A stretch of DNA of 64,000 nt from Mucilaginibacter terrae (GCF_031951985.1 NZ_JAVLVU010000001.1:5208001-5272000), one strand, 5' to 3'; positions 24,455 to 34,879 are shown, counted from the first letter of the stretch. Program-made: numbers and translations. Notes: generated by a model from the sequence alone, not told the origin.

Positions 24455-25291
24455 ATGCATATATACCGATCAAACGACCAGGTTATCGTAAAGCATGATA
24501 ACATTTTTTACACTTCAGAAAGCTGGACATGGGATGTATTCATCAACAGGCCGGCCTTACATGCAAGTATACTGAATGAACTTCCTCATGCACATCAGGA
24601 TAAGCAACTGGAGCAACTAATTCAGCAGGCCGGAGCGCCTGTACACTCGCAAGAGGTTTGGGCTTCTGGTGTAACTTATCTGCGCAGCAGGGAAGCGCGC
24701 ATTAATGAATCAAAAGATGCTGGCGGTGGCGATTTTTATGCAAAAGTATATAATGCCGAACGACCTGAACTTTTCTTTAAATCGGCACCTTACCGGGTTG
24801 CGGGCTGTTATCAGCCCGTGCGCATCAGGAAAGATTCGCAATGGAACGTGCCCGAACCTGAACTAACCCTGTTTATTTGCAGCCAGGGCACAATTGAAGG
24901 TTATACCATTGGTAACGATATGTCATCAAGAGATATTGAAGGCGAAAATCCTCTTTACCTTCCACAAGCTAAATCTTATGACGGTGCAGCCGCATTAGGT
25001 CCTTGTTTGTATGTGCCCGAAAGTTCCATTTCCCCGGATGCTCTTATTCAGTTAGAAATTATACGTAGCCGCGAAATGATATTCAGGGACGAGATAAGCA
25101 TTAACCGCATGAAACGCTCTCATACCGAACTGGCAGGTTATCTGACCAGGGAAATGTCTTTTCCGCACGGTGTATATTTAATGACCGGTACAGGGATCGT
25201 TCCTCCCGACAGCTTTACCTTAAAAACAGGTGATGTGATCAAAATTACCATTGAGCACATAGGCACACTCATTAATACAGTTACTAAATGA
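24455..25291 (+). CDS. FAH-family 2-keto-3-deoxy-pentonate dehydratase (probable)
   Basis: 278 residues. A fumarylacetoacetate-hydrolase fold with the metal-binding acidic residues in VPEPELTLFI and GNDMSSRDIEGENPLYLPQA, followed by SYDGAAALGPCLYVP. This motif string is characteristic of the archaeal/bacterial 2-keto-3-deoxy-D-arabinonate or -xylonate dehydratase branch. That enzyme converts the 2-keto-3-deoxy acid to 2-oxoglutarate semialdehyde. The start overlap of the next gene (ATGA at 25288-25291) and the following ALDH and IlvD-type genes strongly support this role over catechol-pathway FAH enzymes. Confidence 0.85.
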   Translation: MHIYRSNDQVIVKHDNIFYTSESWTWDVFINRPALHASILNELPHAHQDKQLEQLIQQAGAPVHSQEVWASGVTYLRSREARINESKDAGGGDFYAKVYNAERPELFFKSAPYRVAGCYQPVRIRKDSQWNVPEPELTLFICSQGTIEGYTIGNDMSSRDIEGENPLYLPQAKSYDGAAALGPCLYVPESSISPDALIQLEIIRSREMIFRDEISINRMKRSHTELAGYLTREMSFPHGVYLMTGTGIVPPDSFTLKTGDVIKITIEHIGTLINTVTK

Positions 25292-26883
25292 TAGCTATCA
25301 ATATAGAAGGCAAACAACTTATAGCCGGTCGCGCAGTTGCTACCGGTAATCACGGCGATGCCGGTGCCGATAGAATATTAGGGAAGCCTTTACCTTTTAA
25401 ATATTATCAGGCTACCAAAGGCGAGATCGACGAGGCGGTTATTGCTGCTAAACAGTCTTTTCCAGCATTTCGAAGCAAATCAGGAAAAGAACGAGCCGAT
25501 TTACTTGACGAAATTGCTACTGAAATCACAGCGATTGGCGATGATCTTATTTTACTGGCCAACCTGGAAACTGCCTTGCCCGAGCAACGGCTTATGGGCG
25601 AACGCCAGCGCACATTGGATCAAATTAAGGCTTTTGCCGGTTTGCTTAGAGAGGGAAGCTGGGTTAACGCCACCATAGAGCATGGCGACCCCGACAGAAC
25701 ACCATTACCCAAACCGGATCTAAGATCGATGCAAACCGCTTTAGGCCCGGTTGCAGTGTTTGGTGCCAGCAATTTTCCGTTCGCTTTTTCGGTGGCCGGT
25801 GGAGATACCATATCGGCTTTGGCAGCTGGATGTCCGGTGGTATTCAAGGCTCATCCAGCTCATCCCGGAACCTGTGAACTGGTGGGCAAGGCCATTGTTG
25901 AAGCAGTAAAAAAGTGCAACATGCCCGATGGTGTTTTTTCAATGTTGCACGGCGACGGTCCAACCGTAGGTGCTGAATTGGTTGTTCATCCCGGTATTAA
26001 AGCAGTGGCCTTTACGGGGTCGTACAAAGCAGGCCGCGCTATTTATAACGCGGCAGCAGCAAGGCCCGAACCAATACCCGTTTATGCAGAAATGGGAAGT
26101 ACCAACCCTGTATTTGTGTTGCCGGAGGCCATGAAACTAAAGGGCGAATCCATAGCCAGGGGCTTTGCGGCAGCTTTAACATTAGGTGTCGGACAGTTTT
26201 GTACAAACCCTGGTTTATTGGTGTACCACAGCGACTGGGCCGGATGGCCGTTCAAAGAAAAGCTTGCCGAAGCCATTTCTTCATCACAAGGAGGCACCAT
26301 GCTTACCGAACAAATTGCCGGGTCTTATCAGGCAGGCATTGTTTCAAGAGGTGATACACCCGGGTTGGAAACATTAGCCAAAGGATTACCAGCCACCAAT
26401 TCAGCTTATCAAACACCAGTTCTGTTTCATGCAGACGCAAATCTGCTTATGCAGACGCCACATTTAGAAGAAGAATTATTTGGCCCGTCGGCAATAGCGG
26501 TTGCGGCCAAATCAAGAGAAGAATTATTGAGCCTGGCAGAAAACCTGTCTGGGCATTTAACCGCCACTGTGCATGGTACAGATGAAGACCTTGCGGCTTA
26601 CAAAGATCTTTTAGATGTGTTGGTAAGGAAAGTTGGCCGACTGATCATCAATGGTTTTCCAACCGGGGTTGAGGTGAGCCATGCTATGGTGCATGGCGGG
26701 CCATTTCCTGCTACAACCGATGCACGCAGCACATCTGTAGGTACCGCTGCCATTTTTAGGTTTACACGTCCTGTATGTTTTCAGGGAATGCCACAAGCCT
26801 TACTGCCCGATGAGCTGAAAGACAATAATCCAATGGGAATATGGCAAACAGTTAACGGAAAGCTCACACGATCAATTATCTAA
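25288..26883 (+). CDS. 2-oxoglutarate semialdehyde dehydrogenase-type aldehyde dehydrogenase
   Basis: 531 residues, longer than most ALDHs and typical of the KGSADH type III/NADP-dependent group. Visible motifs are FGASNFPFAFSVAGGDT in the cofactor region, FTGSYKAGRA, the general base Glu in YAEMGSTNPVFV and the catalytic Cys in VGQFCTNPG. It oxidises 2-oxoglutarate semialdehyde to 2-oxoglutarate, the final Weimberg step. It overlaps the FAH gene by 4 bp and precedes the IlvD/Edd dehydratase by 23 bp. Confidence 0.9.
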   Translation: MIAINIEGKQLIAGRAVATGNHGDAGADRILGKPLPFKYYQATKGEIDEAVIAAKQSFPAFRSKSGKERADLLDEIATEITAIGDDLILLANLETALPEQRLMGERQRTLDQIKAFAGLLREGSWVNATIEHGDPDRTPLPKPDLRSMQTALGPVAVFGASNFPFAFSVAGGDTISALAAGCPVVFKAHPAHPGTCELVGKAIVEAVKKCNMPDGVFSMLHGDGPTVGAELVVHPGIKAVAFTGSYKAGRAIYNAAAARPEPIPVYAEMGSTNPVFVLPEAMKLKGESIARGFAAALTLGVGQFCTNPGLLVYHSDWAGWPFKEKLAEAISSSQGGTMLTEQIAGSYQAGIVSRGDTPGLETLAKGLPATNSAYQTPVLFHADANLLMQTPHLEEELFGPSAIAVAAKSREELLSLAENLSGHLTATVHGTDEDLAAYKDLLDVLVRKVGRLIINGFPTGVEVSHAMVHGGPFPATTDARSTSVGTAAIFRFTRPVCFQGMPQALLPDELKDNNPMGIWQTVNGKLTRSII

Positions 26884-26906
26884 CTATAACATAAAATACA
26901 AAATAT

Positions 26907-28622
26907 ATGGCACCATACAGGAGTTCAGAGTGGTTTGGCAAGACAGGAAAAATGGGTTTTCTTTACAGGAGCTGGATGAAAAATCAGGGCACGCCTGATC
27001 ATATGTTCGATGGCAGGCCGGTAATAGGCATTTGCAACACATGGTCGGAGTTAACACCCTGTAACGGGCATTTCAGAGACCTTGCCGAATCAGTAAAACG
27101 AGGAGTACTGGAAGCTGGTGGTTTCCCGGTAGAATTTCCCATCATGTCTCTTGGCGAAACTTTACTAAAGCCCACTGCAATGCTGTTTCGCAATTTGGCC
27201 AGCATGGATACCGAGGAGTCGATACGTGGAAACCCTATTGATGGGGTAGTGCTGTTAACAGGATGCGATAAAACAACGCCATCCACCATGATGGGTGCAG
27301 CAAGTGTTGATCTGCCCACCATTGTGGTTCCGGGAGGGCCAATGCTTAACGGTAAGTACAAGGGTACTGATATTGGCTCGGGAACTGCAGTTTGGAAACT
27401 AACCGACGACCTCAAAACTAACAAGATCAGCTACAACGAATACCTGGCAGCCGAAGGATGCATGTCGCGCAGTGCCGGGCATTGCATGACCATGGGAACA
27501 GCCTCAACTATGGCCTGTATGGTAGAGTCACTCGGTATGTGCTTACCAGGCTCAGCAGCCACGCCGGCAGTAGATTCCCGTAAAAAGATAATGGCTCATA
27601 TGTCGGGCAGACGAATAGTGGAAATGGTGAAGGAAGACCTGAAAATATCTAAAGTCCTTACCCGTGCGGCATTTGAAAATGCAATTAAAGTAAATGCAGC
27701 AATAGGCGGATCATCCAACTTTGTAATTCATTTGACAGCTATAGCAGGCCGAATAGGAGTGGAACTTAATTTGGACGATTTTGATAAATTAGGGAGTAAG
27801 ATACCGCTGTTACTAAACCTCATGCCTTCGGGTAAATACTTGATGGAAGATTTTTACTATGCTGGAGGCTTACCGGTAATTATTGATCAGCTGAGAAAAG
27901 AACTCAACATGGAAAACATTACCGTAACCGGGAAAGGACATGGCGAAAACATAGCTGAGCTTAACACCTGCTATAATACAGAGGTAATTGCGCCTTTAAA
28001 CGAACCACTGATACCAGAAGCCGGCATTGCCGTGCTTAAGGGTAATTTGGCCGTAAACGGTGCTGTAATTAAACCATCAGCAGCATCGCCCGAATTAATG
28101 GTGCACACGGGCAGAGCCGTTGTATTTGAAACCATAGAAGATTATCATGCCCGGGTAGATGATCCTGAACTGGATATTGATGAAACGTGCGTAATGGTAC
28201 TGCAAAATGTAGGACCGGTAGGTTACCCCGGAATGCCCGAAGTGGGTAACATGATATTACCTCAAAAGCTGTTAGAAAAAGGAATTACCGACATGGTAAG
28301 GATTTCGGATGGCCGAATGAGCGGTACCGCTTACGGTACAGTTGTTTTGCACGTATCGCCCGAAGCGGCCATTGGTGGGGCGCTTGCGCTGGTAAAAAAC
28401 GGCGACATGATTACTCTTGATGTACCTGCACGCAAGATCCATTTAGAGGTATCTGACGAAGAACTGGCACTTCGCAGGGCCCAATGGGTTCAGCCTGCAT
28501 ATCATACCGACAGGGGATACGTGTCCATGTACCAAAGGCATGTACAACAGGCCGATAAAGGTGCCGATCTGGATTTCCTGGTAGGTGGTTCCGGCTCTTC
28601 TGTTCAACGTGATTCGCATTGA
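26907..28622 (+). CDS. IlvD/Edd-family aldonate dehydratase (xylonate/arabinonate type)
   Basis: 571 residues. Iron-sulfur cysteines are visible in ICNTWSELTPCNGH, LTGCDKTTPSTMMG and EGCMSRSAGHCMTMGTAS. The sequence follows the sugar-acid dehydratase branch (opening SSEWFGKTGKMGFLYRSWMK), not dihydroxyacid dehydratase. It dehydrates a pentonate to the 2-keto-3-deoxy acid, which feeds the two enzymes encoded just upstream. It is cytoplasmic. Whether D-xylonate, L-arabinonate or another aldonate is preferred cannot be told. Confidence 0.9.
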   Translation: MAPYRSSEWFGKTGKMGFLYRSWMKNQGTPDHMFDGRPVIGICNTWSELTPCNGHFRDLAESVKRGVLEAGGFPVEFPIMSLGETLLKPTAMLFRNLASMDTEESIRGNPIDGVVLLTGCDKTTPSTMMGAASVDLPTIVVPGGPMLNGKYKGTDIGSGTAVWKLTDDLKTNKISYNEYLAAEGCMSRSAGHCMTMGTASTMACMVESLGMCLPGSAATPAVDSRKKIMAHMSGRRIVEMVKEDLKISKVLTRAAFENAIKVNAAIGGSSNFVIHLTAIAGRIGVELNLDDFDKLGSKIPLLLNLMPSGKYLMEDFYYAGGLPVIIDQLRKELNMENITVTGKGHGENIAELNTCYNTEVIAPLNEPLIPEAGIAVLKGNLAVNGAVIKPSAASPELMVHTGRAVVFETIEDYHARVDDPELDIDETCVMVLQNVGPVGYPGMPEVGNMILPQKLLEKGITDMVRISDGRMSGTAYGTVVLHVSPEAAIGGALALVKNGDMITLDVPARKIHLEVSDEELALRRAQWVQPAYHTDRGYVSMYQRHVQQADKGADLDFLVGGSGSSVQRDSH

Positions 28623-28638
28623 TCTTAGCTTTTCTTAA

Positions 28639-29955
28639 ATGATATTACTTTCCCTGCTTTTTTGTATCCTGATGCTGGTGGTGCTTATCACCTGGGTTAA
28701 GGCGAATGCCTTTCTCAGCTTTGTGTGCGTAGCCATTGTTGCCGGGTTGTTGCTGGGTGTTCCTGCCGGTAATATTATGCAGTCGGTAAACAAAGGCATA
28801 GGCGATAGTCTGGGTTCGGTTGTGGCGGTCATCATTTTTGGCGCAATGTTGGGGAAAATTGTTGCCGAAAGTGGGGCAGCGCATCAAATAAGCGGCTTTA
28901 TGCGCAAAATATTTGGTAGCAAGTATATTCATTACGGCATGGCGCTTACCGGTCTCATCATCGGTATACCCCTTTACTACAACGTAGGGTTCATTTTAGC
29001 CATACCAGTTATATTTTCGGTAGCCTATCAATATAAATTGCCATCGGTTTTTGTAGGGTTGCCTATGCTTACGGCGCTTTCGGTTATGCATGGTTTCGTT
29101 CCGCCGCACCCGTCGCCAATGACACTGATCGGCATATTTCATGCCGACCTTAATAAGACGTTTTTATACGGTCTTATTATCTCCATTCCTACTATTATTA
29201 TTGCCGGGCCTGTGTTTGCCGGCAGGTTTCGGCACTTTGTACAAGCCAACAACATATCATTACTGTCAACACCCCAAGCTTCTTACGAGCAATTACCCGG
29301 AGTACTAAACAGTATAATTTCGTCACTACTTCCTGTAATTCTTATTGCATTTGCAAACCTGGTACCTATGCTGGTACCCGGCAACGGCGTACTGGTTTTG
29401 ATGGTGCGCTTTTTTGGAGACCCGGTAGTGGCTATGTTAATAACCCTGGTATTTACTACCATTAGCTTAGGTATTTTACAGGGAAAGCGTGTTGTTGAGG
29501 TGATGAATTGCTATACAAGTGCAATTAAAGATATATCAATGATCCTCTTGATCATCGGTAGCGCAGGTGCGCTTAAGCAAATCTTTATCGATAGCCGGCT
29601 TAGCCTGGAGTTGGGCGAAATGCTGGCCGGCTATGCTTTTAATCCTTTGATACTGGCCTGGGTTACAACTGCCCTGCTAAGAGTTTGTTTAGGGTCGGCA
29701 ACTGTTGCCGGCTTAACGGCTGCCGGTATTTTATATCCCTTAGCAGCGCATCAGGGCGTAAACCCTAATCTGCTGGTACTTTCAATAGGTGCAGGCAGTT
29801 TATTTGGCTCGCACGTAAACGACTCAGCTTTTTGGCTTTACAAGGAATATTTTCATTTAACATTGAAAGAAACCTTCAAGTCCTGGACGGCTATGGAAAG
29901 CATGGTTGCCGTTTTAGGATTGTGCGGTGTATTGCTACTGGACTTTATTACCTAA
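28639..29955 (+). CDS. GntP-family gluconate/aldonate:H+ symporter
   Basis: 438 residues and about 12 hydrophobic segments, starting LLSLLFCILMLVVLITWVK. GntP landmarks include AIVAGLLLGVP, FVPPHPSPMT and GSLFGSHVNDSAFWLYKEYF. It imports gluconate-like sugar acids across the inner membrane. It lies 16 bp after the dehydratase and fits uptake of free aldonates, so the pathway here begins with acids rather than with sugar oxidation; no sugar dehydrogenase or lactonase is present. Confidence 0.92.
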   Translation: MILLSLLFCILMLVVLITWVKANAFLSFVCVAIVAGLLLGVPAGNIMQSVNKGIGDSLGSVVAVIIFGAMLGKIVAESGAAHQISGFMRKIFGSKYIHYGMALTGLIIGIPLYYNVGFILAIPVIFSVAYQYKLPSVFVGLPMLTALSVMHGFVPPHPSPMTLIGIFHADLNKTFLYGLIISIPTIIIAGPVFAGRFRHFVQANNISLLSTPQASYEQLPGVLNSIISSLLPVILIAFANLVPMLVPGNGVLVLMVRFFGDPVVAMLITLVFTTISLGILQGKRVVEVMNCYTSAIKDISMILLIIGSAGALKQIFIDSRLSLELGEMLAGYAFNPLILAWVTTALLRVCLGSATVAGLTAAGILYPLAAHQGVNPNLLVLSIGAGSLFGSHVNDSAFWLYKEYFHLTLKETFKSWTAMESMVAVLGLCGVLLLDFIT

Positions 29956-30101
29956 TAATCGCTCACAAAATTTAAACTATAAAATATGGAAAGAAACTTA
30001 ATGTGACCACATAAAATGAATCGCAGTGCCGGAGGTGGCTGCAATCCAAACGGTCAGAAACCATGACCCATGCAAGATCTTAAGAACCAATTAAAACCAT
30101 A

Positions 30102-33100
30102 ATGATGAAGAAAAATTATACTAATTACGCTTTAGTGCAGGTTTCTCTCACCTGCATTATTGTAACTTGTTGCCTTACGGCGGCCGAGGCCAGCCGGGGC
30201 ACCTTAAATGGCAATAAGCCTTGGGACGCTCCCAATTTATCGCTTATTACTGCAGATGTAACCGTAACCGGGCATGTTACCGATGATAAGGGAGAACCGT
30301 TGGTGGGGGTATCTGTAACCGAACAAGGCACTACCCGCGGCACTGTTACCGATGTTAATGGGGCGTACACTATTAAAGCGGCCGATAATGCTGTTTTGGT
30401 ATTTAATTACGTAGGGTTTGAGAGCAAGACTGTTACTATAGCTGGCAAAACGGTCATCAACGTAACATTAGCAGCTAAAAACAATGCCCTTACCGAAGTG
30501 TTAGTGACAGCCTTAGGTATTAAACGTGAAGCCAAAAAGTTAGGCTATGCCGCTGAGAGCGTTAAGGTTGCAGAAATTACCACCAATCGGACTACTAATT
30601 TTGCCAATGCTTTAGAGGGTAAAGTAGCCGGATTAGATATTACACCGCCAGCCAGCGGTCCGGGTGGAAGTACGAAAATTCGTTTGCGCGGACAGTCATC
30701 ATTTTCGGCTAATAACTCTCCGTTAATCGTAGTGAACGGCTTGCCCATGTCGCAAAGCGCTGGCAGTACCGATGGTTATACCCAAATAAACGACCTTGGT
30801 GATAATTTGCAACAAATTAATCCTGATGATATTGAGTCGATGACCGTATTGAAAGGGGCAACGGCAGCGGCACTTTATGGATCACGTGCTGCTAATGGTG
30901 CCATAATTATAACTACTAAAACCGGTAATAAGAATGTTGGCATAGGTGTGGAGTTTACCTCAAACTTTACGCAGGACCAGGCATTGGATTACACCGACTT
31001 TCAGTATGAATATGGCCAGGGAGAAAATAACGTGCGCCCCAAAACGCAGGGGGAAGCACAAAGTTCGGGTGGCTGGAGTTTTGGTGAAAAATTTGATAAC
31101 GTTCCAACATTTCAATTTGATGGCGTAAAACGACCATACGCACCTGAACGAAATAGGGTTAGCAAATTCTTCAGACGTGGAAACACATTTACCAACACGC
31201 TGGCATTATCTGGCGGTAGCGAGAAAGGTAGTTTTCGCTTTGCTTATTCTAACCAGGACGCACAGGGCATTATACCTAATAATGATTATCATAAAAAGAT
31301 ATTTAACCTGGGTTTAAATTACAATTTCACGCCTAAGTTTTTGGCGCAGGTTTACATTAATTACGCCCATGAAAATGATAATAATAAGCCGGTTATAGGT
31401 ATTCAGGGGGGCTCTATCCCAACTTATATCTACCGCTTTGCCAACTCGGTAAGTTTAGATGTACTTAGAAACGGAGCTGTTGATGCAAATGGAAATGAAA
31501 CGCCAACCTCGCGCTTTAACACATTAACTAATCCCTATTATTTAATGGGAAGGCAGTTCAACAAGCAAACCAAAGATCACCTGCTTGGAACGATTACCTT
31601 ACGCTACCAGTTTTTTGATTGGTTGTATGCACAAGGCCGGGTGAATATGGACTATTCGGTGGTGCCTTTTGAAAGAAACGATGCAACCGGAATGCTTGCA
31701 CTTTCTCCTGCACCTGCTGGTCAGTTTAATGGTTTGTACACCGTAAATAACAATACTAACCGCCAAATGAATATGGATTTCCTTTTGGGCGGTGGAAAAA
31801 AGTTTGGTGATTTTTCTATGGATTTTACCTTTGGTGGCAATACGTTCCCTTCTTACAATCAGAACTTTACAGAGACAGCTACTAATTTTTACGTTCGGGG
31901 CCTGTACACCATTGGTAATGGAGTTACCACCACATCTACTTATGGTATCACCAAATCGAAAATAAATTCATTGTATGGTACGGCCGAGTTTGGTTACAAA
32001 TCATACCTTTTCCTTAATGTAACAGGTAGAAATGACTGGTTTTCGGTTTTAAACCCTCAAAATAATAGTTACTTCTATCCATCAGTAAGTGGCAGTTTCT
32101 TATTCTCCGAGTTGTTGGGTGATAAAAGACCTAAATGGTTAAACTTTGGTAAGTTAAGGGGCTCTTACGCCTATGTGGGCAGTGATAATGGTATAGGTGC
32201 ATACAGTAACACACTTACCTTTGGCCTTCAGCAAAATTTATTTAATGGCGTGCCACTTGGTCTTATAAATAACGCCGGTACACCAAATCCAAATCTAAAG
32301 CCTTACTCGCTTAAAGAAAAGGAAATAGGTATTGAGTTGCGTATGTTCAATAACAGGGTAAATCTTGATGTTGCCGCGTACGACAAAAAAACAACTAACC
32401 AGGCACTCAGTATTGCACTATCTAATGCCTCCGGGTATACCAGCACTATTTTAAATTTAGGTAGTTTACAAAACAGAGGTGTAGAGTTTAATTTGGAAGT
32501 TGTGCCTGTTAAAAAAAGAGACTTTACCTGGCGCTCGTCTTTCAATACGGCTATGAACCGGTCTAAAGTGCTTGAATTGGCTATAGGTCAAAAACAATTA
32601 CAGGTTGGATCGGGTGAGTTTTTTGGTTCAATAGTACATCAGGTAGGATTACCATTAAATCAAATTCAAGGTCCTACCTATCGCCGCGATGCTAACGGAA
32701 ACATCATTGTAGCAGGAGGTAAGCCGGTAGCCAGTGCATTACCGGTATTATTTGGTAGCGCCCTGCCCAAAGCCACCGGTGGTTGGGTAAATAACTTTAC
32801 TTACAAACGCCTTAATTTACTGGTACATATTGATTATAAAGCTGGCGGTAAAATGCTGTCAAGCACCAACCTCAATGCCTTAAGGCAGGGGCTTTCCAAA
32901 GCATCGCTGCCCGGTCGTGAGGGTGGAGTGGTATTCCCTGGGGTAAATGCCGACGGTACGCCTAATACTACCGCTGTAAATGCCGAAGATTTTTATGCCA
33001 ATTATCGTTCTCAAGGCATCCTCGATCCATTTATTTACAACAGCAGTTTTGTTAAGCTAAGAAACCTATCCTTAAGCTACGATCTTACCGGATTGGTAAG

Positions 33101-33284
33101 TAAAAAATATATTAAAGGACTCGTTTTATCTGCGGTGTGTCGTAACGTGCTTATCATTAAAAAATATGTTGATAATATAGATCCTGAAGCCATGTCTTCC
33201 AGTGGTGATAACTTAACAGGGTATGAGCAGGCCTCATTGCCTACTTACCGCACTTTTGGATTTAACCTGAATGTCAAATTTTAA
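30102..33284 (+). CDS. SusC/RagA-family TonB-dependent outer-membrane transporter (aldonate locus)
   Basis: 1060 residues. Signal peptide about 1-30 (second ATG at 30105 possible). A carboxypeptidase-like regulatory domain follows (VTGHVTDDKGEPLVGVSVTE). The plug begins near 130 with TEVLVTALGIKREAKKLGY and includes RLRGQSSFSANNSPLIVVNG and TVLKGATAAALYGSRAANG, followed by a 22-strand barrel ending in FGFNLNVKF. It imports a ligand through the outer membrane with its SusD partner. It lies 146 bp after the GntP gene, on the same strand, so it probably feeds the sugar-acid pathway. Confidence 0.93.
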   Translation: MMKKNYTNYALVQVSLTCIIVTCCLTAAEASRGTLNGNKPWDAPNLSLITADVTVTGHVTDDKGEPLVGVSVTEQGTTRGTVTDVNGAYTIKAADNAVLVFNYVGFESKTVTIAGKTVINVTLAAKNNALTEVLVTALGIKREAKKLGYAAESVKVAEITTNRTTNFANALEGKVAGLDITPPASGPGGSTKIRLRGQSSFSANNSPLIVVNGLPMSQSAGSTDGYTQINDLGDNLQQINPDDIESMTVLKGATAAALYGSRAANGAIIITTKTGNKNVGIGVEFTSNFTQDQALDYTDFQYEYGQGENNVRPKTQGEAQSSGGWSFGEKFDNVPTFQFDGVKRPYAPERNRVSKFFRRGNTFTNTLALSGGSEKGSFRFAYSNQDAQGIIPNNDYHKKIFNLGLNYNFTPKFLAQVYINYAHENDNNKPVIGIQGGSIPTYIYRFANSVSLDVLRNGAVDANGNETPTSRFNTLTNPYYLMGRQFNKQTKDHLLGTITLRYQFFDWLYAQGRVNMDYSVVPFERNDATGMLALSPAPAGQFNGLYTVNNNTNRQMNMDFLLGGGKKFGDFSMDFTFGGNTFPSYNQNFTETATNFYVRGLYTIGNGVTTTSTYGITKSKINSLYGTAEFGYKSYLFLNVTGRNDWFSVLNPQNNSYFYPSVSGSFLFSELLGDKRPKWLNFGKLRGSYAYVGSDNGIGAYSNTLTFGLQQNLFNGVPLGLINNAGTPNPNLKPYSLKEKEIGIELRMFNNRVNLDVAAYDKKTTNQALSIALSNASGYTSTILNLGSLQNRGVEFNLEVVPVKKRDFTWRSSFNTAMNRSKVLELAIGQKQLQVGSGEFFGSIVHQVGLPLNQIQGPTYRRDANGNIIVAGGKPVASALPVLFGSALPKATGGWVNNFTYKRLNLLVHIDYKAGGKMLSSTNLNALRQGLSKASLPGREGGVVFPGVNADGTPNTTAVNAEDFYANYRSQGILDPFIYNSSFVKLRNLSLSYDLTGLVSKKYIKGLVLSAVCRNVLIIKKYVDNIDPEAMSSSGDNLTGYEQASLPTYRTFGFNLNVKF

Positions 33285-33294
33285 AAAGACAATT

Positions 33295-34809
33295 ATGAAG
33301 AAGCGATCATTACTAACCATACTTACTTCCACATTGTTGTTAGCGGCAAGCTGCGACAAAGGATTTGAAGAACTTAATGTTAATCCCAACAATCCAACCA
33401 GTTTAGATGCGGCATACTTGTTTACTAATGCCGAATACTCAAACTACAATTCACTTTTTGAGTTCGAACAAACTATTGTTCAACAGTTTATTAACCCGTT
33501 TGGAGGCGTAACATCTGCGTTTAACTTTAACGTGTTAAACCAGGGCTTTACCTCGGCCCGCTGGACCAATACCTACAATGGGTCAGTTAAGCTCATTACA
33601 CAAGTTATTAGCCAGGTAAAAGATGTACCAGCCCGTTCAAACTTATACAATGAAGCCAGGATATGGAGGGCTTACCAGTTTATGACTTTGGTAGATACCT
33701 ACGGCGATGTGCCTTACACCGAAGCAGGCCAAGCTTATCTGAACAATATTTACAACCCTAAGTATGATAAGCAACAAACCATTTATGCCGATATAGTTAA
33801 AGAACTCACTGAAGCTTCTGCCGCGCTCGACCCTGCTAAAGACATTGTAACCGCCGACCTGTTTTACTCAGGAAGAGTGGCACAATGGAAAAGGTTAGGT
33901 TACTCTCTTTTATTACGTGCAGGTATGCGTTATAGCAAGTTAGACCCCGCTAAAGCACAATCAATTGTGCAAGCTGCCTTTGCCGGTGGCGTAATGCAAT
34001 CTAATGACGATAATTGTTTAATTAAGTACACGCAGCAATTTCCAAATGTGGTAAGCACAGGCGTATCGGTATTAACTAATACGTATTACCTGGCAGAGCC
34101 CTTTGTTAGCCAACTCAAAAATTCCAAAGATCCCCGGTTAAAATACTGGTCGGCCAAGTACAGCGATCCGGGCAAGGCACCAAGTTTGGTTGGAGATACA
34201 ACAACTGTAAATCAATTTGGCTTACCCGTAGGTTATGATTCGGGCACCTTGCCTACTGCACCGGGTTTCCGTGGCGCAGTGGGTGCCGGGTTTAATTATT
34301 CTCAAGTAAATTATGCTGTTTTAGGTAAAGTTACCACACCGCAATTTTTTGTTACCTATGCGCAAACGCAATTTTTGCTGGCAGAGGCTGCTTTTAGAGG
34401 CTGGATCACAGGATCAGCTTCTACTTACTATAATAATGGCATAAAGGGAGCTATGGGGCAAATGGTGGCTTATGATGCCAGTGCTGTAATACCTGAAAAT
34501 ACACAAAATGTATACCTTAACAGTGCACCTATTGTTTACAATGATGCCAATGCCTTGAATTTGATTAATACACAGTACTGGATCAATTCTTTTAACAATG
34601 GGCCCGAAGCATGGGCTAATTTCCGGCGGTCCGGATTTCCGGCATTAGCACCTAATAAATATCCCGGAAAGCAAATTAAAGGCGATTTTGTAAGGCGATT
34701 TAATTATCCACTGGCAGAAGCATCTGTAAACCTGGAAAATTACAGAGCCGCGGTTGCAAGTATAGGTGGTTCAGACGATTTGGATACCCGGGTATTCTGG
34801 GATAAGTAA
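33295..34809 (+). CDS. SusD/RagB-family lipoprotein (SusD-like type 2)
   Basis: 504 residues from the ATG at 33295, chosen over an in-frame ATG at 33271 that overlaps susC. Lipoprotein signal MKKRSLLTILTSTLLLAASC ends in the lipobox Cys, followed by DKGFEELNVNPNNPT, the hallmark of the SusD_2 branch. TPR-like helices include RIWRAYQFMTLVDTYGDVPY and WKRLGYSLLLRAGMRY. It caps the SusC barrel at the cell surface and binds the glycan or oligosaccharide. It is ended by the terminator at 34844. Confidence 0.9.
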   Translation: MKKRSLLTILTSTLLLAASCDKGFEELNVNPNNPTSLDAAYLFTNAEYSNYNSLFEFEQTIVQQFINPFGGVTSAFNFNVLNQGFTSARWTNTYNGSVKLITQVISQVKDVPARSNLYNEARIWRAYQFMTLVDTYGDVPYTEAGQAYLNNIYNPKYDKQQTIYADIVKELTEASAALDPAKDIVTADLFYSGRVAQWKRLGYSLLLRAGMRYSKLDPAKAQSIVQAAFAGGVMQSNDDNCLIKYTQQFPNVVSTGVSVLTNTYYLAEPFVSQLKNSKDPRLKYWSAKYSDPGKAPSLVGDTTTVNQFGLPVGYDSGTLPTAPGFRGAVGAGFNYSQVNYAVLGKVTTPQFFVTYAQTQFLLAEAAFRGWITGSASTYYNNGIKGAMGQMVAYDASAVIPENTQNVYLNSAPIVYNDANALNLINTQYWINSFNNGPEAWANFRRSGFPALAPNKYPGKQIKGDFVRRFNYPLAEASVNLENYRAAVASIGGSDDLDTRVFWDK

Positions 34810-34843
34810 TAAAGTAGTAATTATATGCAGTAAATAATATAAT

Positions 34844-34879
34844 AAAATGTGCGCCATCATAAAAGATGGCGCACATTTT
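34844..34879. terminator. Strong terminator after the SusD-like gene
   Basis: Perfect 15-bp stem AAAATGTGCGCCATC / GATGGCGCACATTTT with loop ATAAAA; A- and T-rich flanks make it able to work in both directions. Confidence 0.8.
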
